Shown here piece by piece: positions 61,790-64,000 of a stretch of DNA of 64,000 nucleotides (its first letter is position 1; each line of letters begins with the position of its first letter). The notes under the pieces are model-generated. The model saw only the letters and a program-made list of their open reading frames with translations. It ran no database searches and was not told where the DNA came from. A program made the translations under genes and the position numbers. Location of the stretch: NCBI RefSeq assembly GCF_000577815.1, contig NZ_CBYM010000006.1, positions 1 to 64,000 on the forward strand, given 5' to 3'. The DNA comes from Clostridium saudiense. Lineage in GTDB: Bacteria; Bacillota; Clostridia; Clostridiales; Clostridiaceae.

Positions 61790-61946
61790 TTTACTCTCTC
61801 CCTCATATATTTATAATTTAAGGAATTTTGCCCCATAAATTATATTAATTCTACACTTATATAGAATTATTGTCAATTTAATCCATATAGTTAAATAATA
61901 GATTTTTTATCATTTGGAATACTATTATTAAATGAGAGTGTTTTTT

Positions 61947-62099
61947 ATGAGTAAAAATGTTAATTCTATTAATTCATCGCATCTAGCATCTATCGGAAAT
62001 TTTACAAAACATGCTGTAGAATCTTTTGAAGAAGGCATTGTAAATGAACATAATTATTTAGAAAAAGTTGATAAAAATCTTAAAAGTAAAACTAAATAA
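61947..62099 (+). CDS. Small protein of unknown function (50 aa)
   Basis: A short gene: MSKNVNSINSSHLASIGNFT, KHAVESFEEGIVNEHNYLEK, VDKNLKSKTK. GAGAGTG lies about six bases before the ATG, and a strong terminator follows directly after the stop, both of which favour a real gene. The composition is that of a small soluble helical protein. No family is recognised; small spore-associated proteins of this kind are common in clostridia, but this is a guess. Confidence 0.58.
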   Translation: MSKNVNSINSSHLASIGNFTKHAVESFEEGIVNEHNYLEKVDKNLKSKTK

Positions 62100-62100
62100 A

Positions 62101-62141
62101 AAAATGATATGAAAAATACCTAGTATTTTTCATATCATTTT
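62101..62141. terminator. Terminator between the small gene and agrC-like gene
   Basis: AAAATGATATGAAAAATAC-CTA-GTATTTTTCATATCATTTT, a perfect 19-bp stem, effective for both convergent genes. Confidence 0.93.
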
Positions 62142-62144
62142 GCT

Positions 62145-63410
62145 TTATATTTCAATTAAAACATTAAATATGTCTTCTTCTAATGACATATTAACTTTAC
62201 CCTTATATTTTTCAACTATATTTTTGACATTATATAAACCATATCCTCGGCCTGTCCCTTTAGTAGAAAATCTTATTTTTGAAATATCAGCTACCATACT
62301 TTTTGTAAGATTATCTACACTGTTAGATACTTCAATTATATATTTTCCTTCATAATACTCAGTTGAAATTTCAATTACTTTTTTCTCACTCTTACTTGCA
62401 GCTTCAATTGCATTATTTAATAAGTTGCTTAAAACTACTGTAAGTTCGCTATCATCTAAAGGCACTCCTTCAAGCTGGCTATCAATAAAATAATAGCAAT
62501 CTATTTCATTTTTTTCAGCTTGATTTATTTTGCTTAATAAAACTGCTTTTAAAATTGTATTTTCTACTTTAGATAAATTATTTAATAAGTTTTTATTTTC
62601 AAAAACATTACCTATGTACTTTTTAGCTTTATCCTTTAATTCATCTTCTTTGCATACCTGTATCATACAATATAATATATTTAAATGATTCTTATATTCA
62701 TGTTCATTAGCCTTCATTTCATCTATTAGCTCTTGTATAAGTGGATTCATACTTTCTTTTATTTCTGAACTTTTTTTCTTTTTATCTTTTTTATAAACAT
62801 CATAAAAATAAAATACGTTTATTGAAATTATAGCCAAAAAAAGCACTGCAATTTCTGCAATAACACCTTGTTCAATGCTACTATCCCTAAGTAATATTCT
62901 ATAAACAAATAAAAACATCGCTATATTAATAATAGCTAAAATAAAGTTATTATATGTACTAATAAACTTACTAAACTTCTCAATATTATATTTTTTATTC
63001 TTCAGTAATTTAAAAATTAAATAAATCACACAAATAAAATAAATAATTACAACAAATAAATACGGTCCCGTGATATATAAATCCCCCAAGAAACTAATAC
63101 TTAATATCATGTATATAGATTCTAAAATTGCTACAAAAAAATATGTAAAAACTAATTGTATAATACATATAATAATATTTTCATCATAAATTTTACTAAT
63201 TATTAAAGAAATACTTATAAGTGTTATTAGCAGGCTTACAATATTCCATGTTTCAATTTTATTAATTATAAAGAATAGACCTGTAGACATAATTGAAATG
63301 ACTAACCCATTTAATAAATATTTAATTATTTTATCTTTTGCTCCTAAAAAAGCTATGCAATAAATCATTATCATACTTATTGTTTCAATAAAAGTAAATA
63401 TCGTACCCAT
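62145..63410 (-). CDS. agrC: AgrC-like sensor histidine kinase (GHKL type)
   Basis: 421 residues. The first ~200 hold six or seven membrane helices. The phospho-acceptor His lies in ANEHEYKNHLNILYCMIQV (H-E-Y-K-N-H is typical of AgrC/HPK10). The GHKL ATPase has an N box (VVLSNLLNNAIEAASKSEKK) and a G box (GTGRGYGLYNVKNIVEKYKG). It should sense the autoinducing peptide made from AgrD by AgrB, encoded divergently. No response regulator gene lies on its left, so AgrA may be beyond the right edge or elsewhere. GGAGGGC precedes the ATG. Confidence 0.88.
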   Translation of the reverse strand: MGTIFTFIETISMIMIYCIAFLGAKDKIIKYLLNGLVISIMSTGLFFIINKIETWNIVSLLITLISISLIISKIYDENIIICIIQLVFTYFFVAILESIYMILSISFLGDLYITGPYLFVVIIYFICVIYLIFKLLKNKKYNIEKFSKFISTYNNFILAIINIAMFLFVYRILLRDSSIEQGVIAEIAVLFLAIISINVFYFYDVYKKDKKKKSSEIKESMNPLIQELIDEMKANEHEYKNHLNILYCMIQVCKEDELKDKAKKYIGNVFENKNLLNNLSKVENTILKAVLLSKINQAEKNEIDCYYFIDSQLEGVPLDDSELTVVLSNLLNNAIEAASKSEKKVIEISTEYYEGKYIIEVSNSVDNLTKSMVADISKIRFSTKGTGRGYGLYNVKNIVEKYKGKVNMSLEEDIFNVLIEI

Positions 63411-63650
63411 TGCAGCCCTCCTTTTCCGTTAAAATTTTACCATATTTCCATTTTTATTAAAAGACATTTTTTTACTATTATACTTTATAATGTATTATTA
63501 TGTTCATTTTTAGAAAGTTTCTAATATATTTTTTCTTTTTTTCTTTTTTTCTTTCATTTTATACTAAATTTAATGAAAATTATGTTTTTAATGGTATTTA
63601 ATTTTTATTTATATTATAATTATTAACGTAGTACTTAAGGAGGTATACTT
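63411..63650. other. Divergent agrC-agrB intergenic region
   Basis: 240 nt, AT-rich. The likely agrB promoter is near TATAAT (63612-63620 region). No AgrA-type direct repeat pair could be picked out with confidence. Long T/C-rich tracts lie at 63525-63555. Confidence 0.5.
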
Positions 63651-64000
63651 TTGAGTAATAAGTTTATAAAAAAGCAATTAGATTTTATTGTTACTAATAT
63701 TGAAATAACTGATATTTATGAAATTGATAAAATTAGATATGGTTTAGAAGTATTTTATGGTGAATTTTCTAAACTAATTATTATGATTTTAATTTCATTT
63801 ATTTTGGACAAATTCTTAGCTTTTGTGTTAATGATTACTTTATTAATGCTAATAAGGCCTTATATTGGCGGAAGTCATGCTAAAAGCTATATAAGTTGTA
63901 TGATTCAAAGTAATTTATCTTTTATCTTAATATATTACTTAGCCTATTTAATACCTTCACTACATATAATTTTACAATTTATATTTATATTATTATGTAT
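63651..64000 (+). CDS. agrB: AgrB-like peptide-processing protease, 3' end outside window
   Basis: The first 116 codons are visible, with a TTG start at 63651-63653 eight bases behind AAGGAGG. MSNKFIKKQLDFIVTNIEIT is followed by membrane helices and the AgrB core LIRPYIGGSHAKSYISCMIQ, with catalytic His76 and Cys83. These correspond to His77 and Cys84 of S. aureus AgrB. It trims and cyclises the AgrD pro-peptide in the membrane. AgrD should lie just right of the window. Divergent from agrC. Confidence 0.9.
   Translation, partial: MSNKFIKKQLDFIVTNIEITDIYEIDKIRYGLEVFYGEFSKLIIMILISFILDKFLAFVLMITLLMLIRPYIGGSHAKSYISCMIQSNLSFILIYYLAYLIPSLHIILQFIFILLC

Overview
The window is AT-rich DNA from a low-GC Firmicute, almost certainly a spore-forming Clostridium sensu stricto relative. 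Pointers are AGGAGG ribosome sites, spore-coat genes (cotJA-JB-JC, CotF-like), a Spo0E-like protein, MurT/GatD, HprK, an agr locus and many short U-tailed terminators. No tRNA, rRNA or CRISPR array was seen. LAYOUT. (1) 1-5955: right end of a prophage: leftward antirepressor and small early genes, a divergent Cro/CI immunity switch, an ImmA/IrrE peptidase and a large serine integrase. The prophage ends inside an ABC-transporter lipoprotein gene, of which only the 5' part (5951-6235) remains here. (2) 6465-16353: core genes: CidA/CidB-type pair, topoisomerase III, TspO/MBR protein, lysophospholipase-like hydrolase, murT-gatD (peptidoglycan amidation), D-Ala-D-Ala carboxypeptidase, PrmA. (3) 16354-24947: a flavin-reductase-family gene cut in two by a 7.8-kb element. 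The two fragments rejoin in frame at a shared GTTCC (GGAAC) core, and the inner ends of the element form an imperfect palindrome of about 50 bp, as expected for the attP of a large serine recombinase. Inside, every phage-type gene is dead (Dam methylase, HNH nuclease, sigma-like regulator, the recombinase). The spore-coat genes (two CotF-like pairs, a manganese-catalase-like protein, cotJABC) and a complete second flavin reductase are intact. The intact copy lies directly behind the severed 5' fragment, in the same direction. (4) 25166-38044: lytic transglycosylase, coaE, polA, glutaminase, M29 aminopeptidase, a small spore-type basic protein, eukaryotic-type NADP isocitrate dehydrogenase, APC permease, a short pyruvate-kinase-like protein, a lipoprotein. 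(5) 37238-42717: a seven-gene folate operon read leftward, pabA-pabB-pabC-folE-HD hydrolase-folP-folBK. (6) 42915-49377: PHP phosphoesterase, M18 aminopeptidase, hprK, DUF896, Spo0E-like protein, a 6S RNA gene, DUF1292, SprT-like and Nudix proteins. (7) 49409-57400: a large membrane protein, a DUF3343/cysteine-desulfurase-like pair, and a probable spore-surface cluster: two propeller-plus-coiled-coil proteins divergent from a Cys-rich protein with a near-perfect sigma-K-type promoter. (8) 57584-64000: HelD, PFL (DUF711) and ACT-domain proteins, a small ORF, then agrC (leftward) divergent from agrB (rightward, cut by the window end). HOW THE GENES WORK TOGETHER. The standout story is integrative elements. 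One apparently intact prophage and one fossil element each broke a host gene; the fossil has kept only sporulation cargo and a stand-in for the gene it broke. The rest is core metabolism, envelope biogenesis and sporulation.
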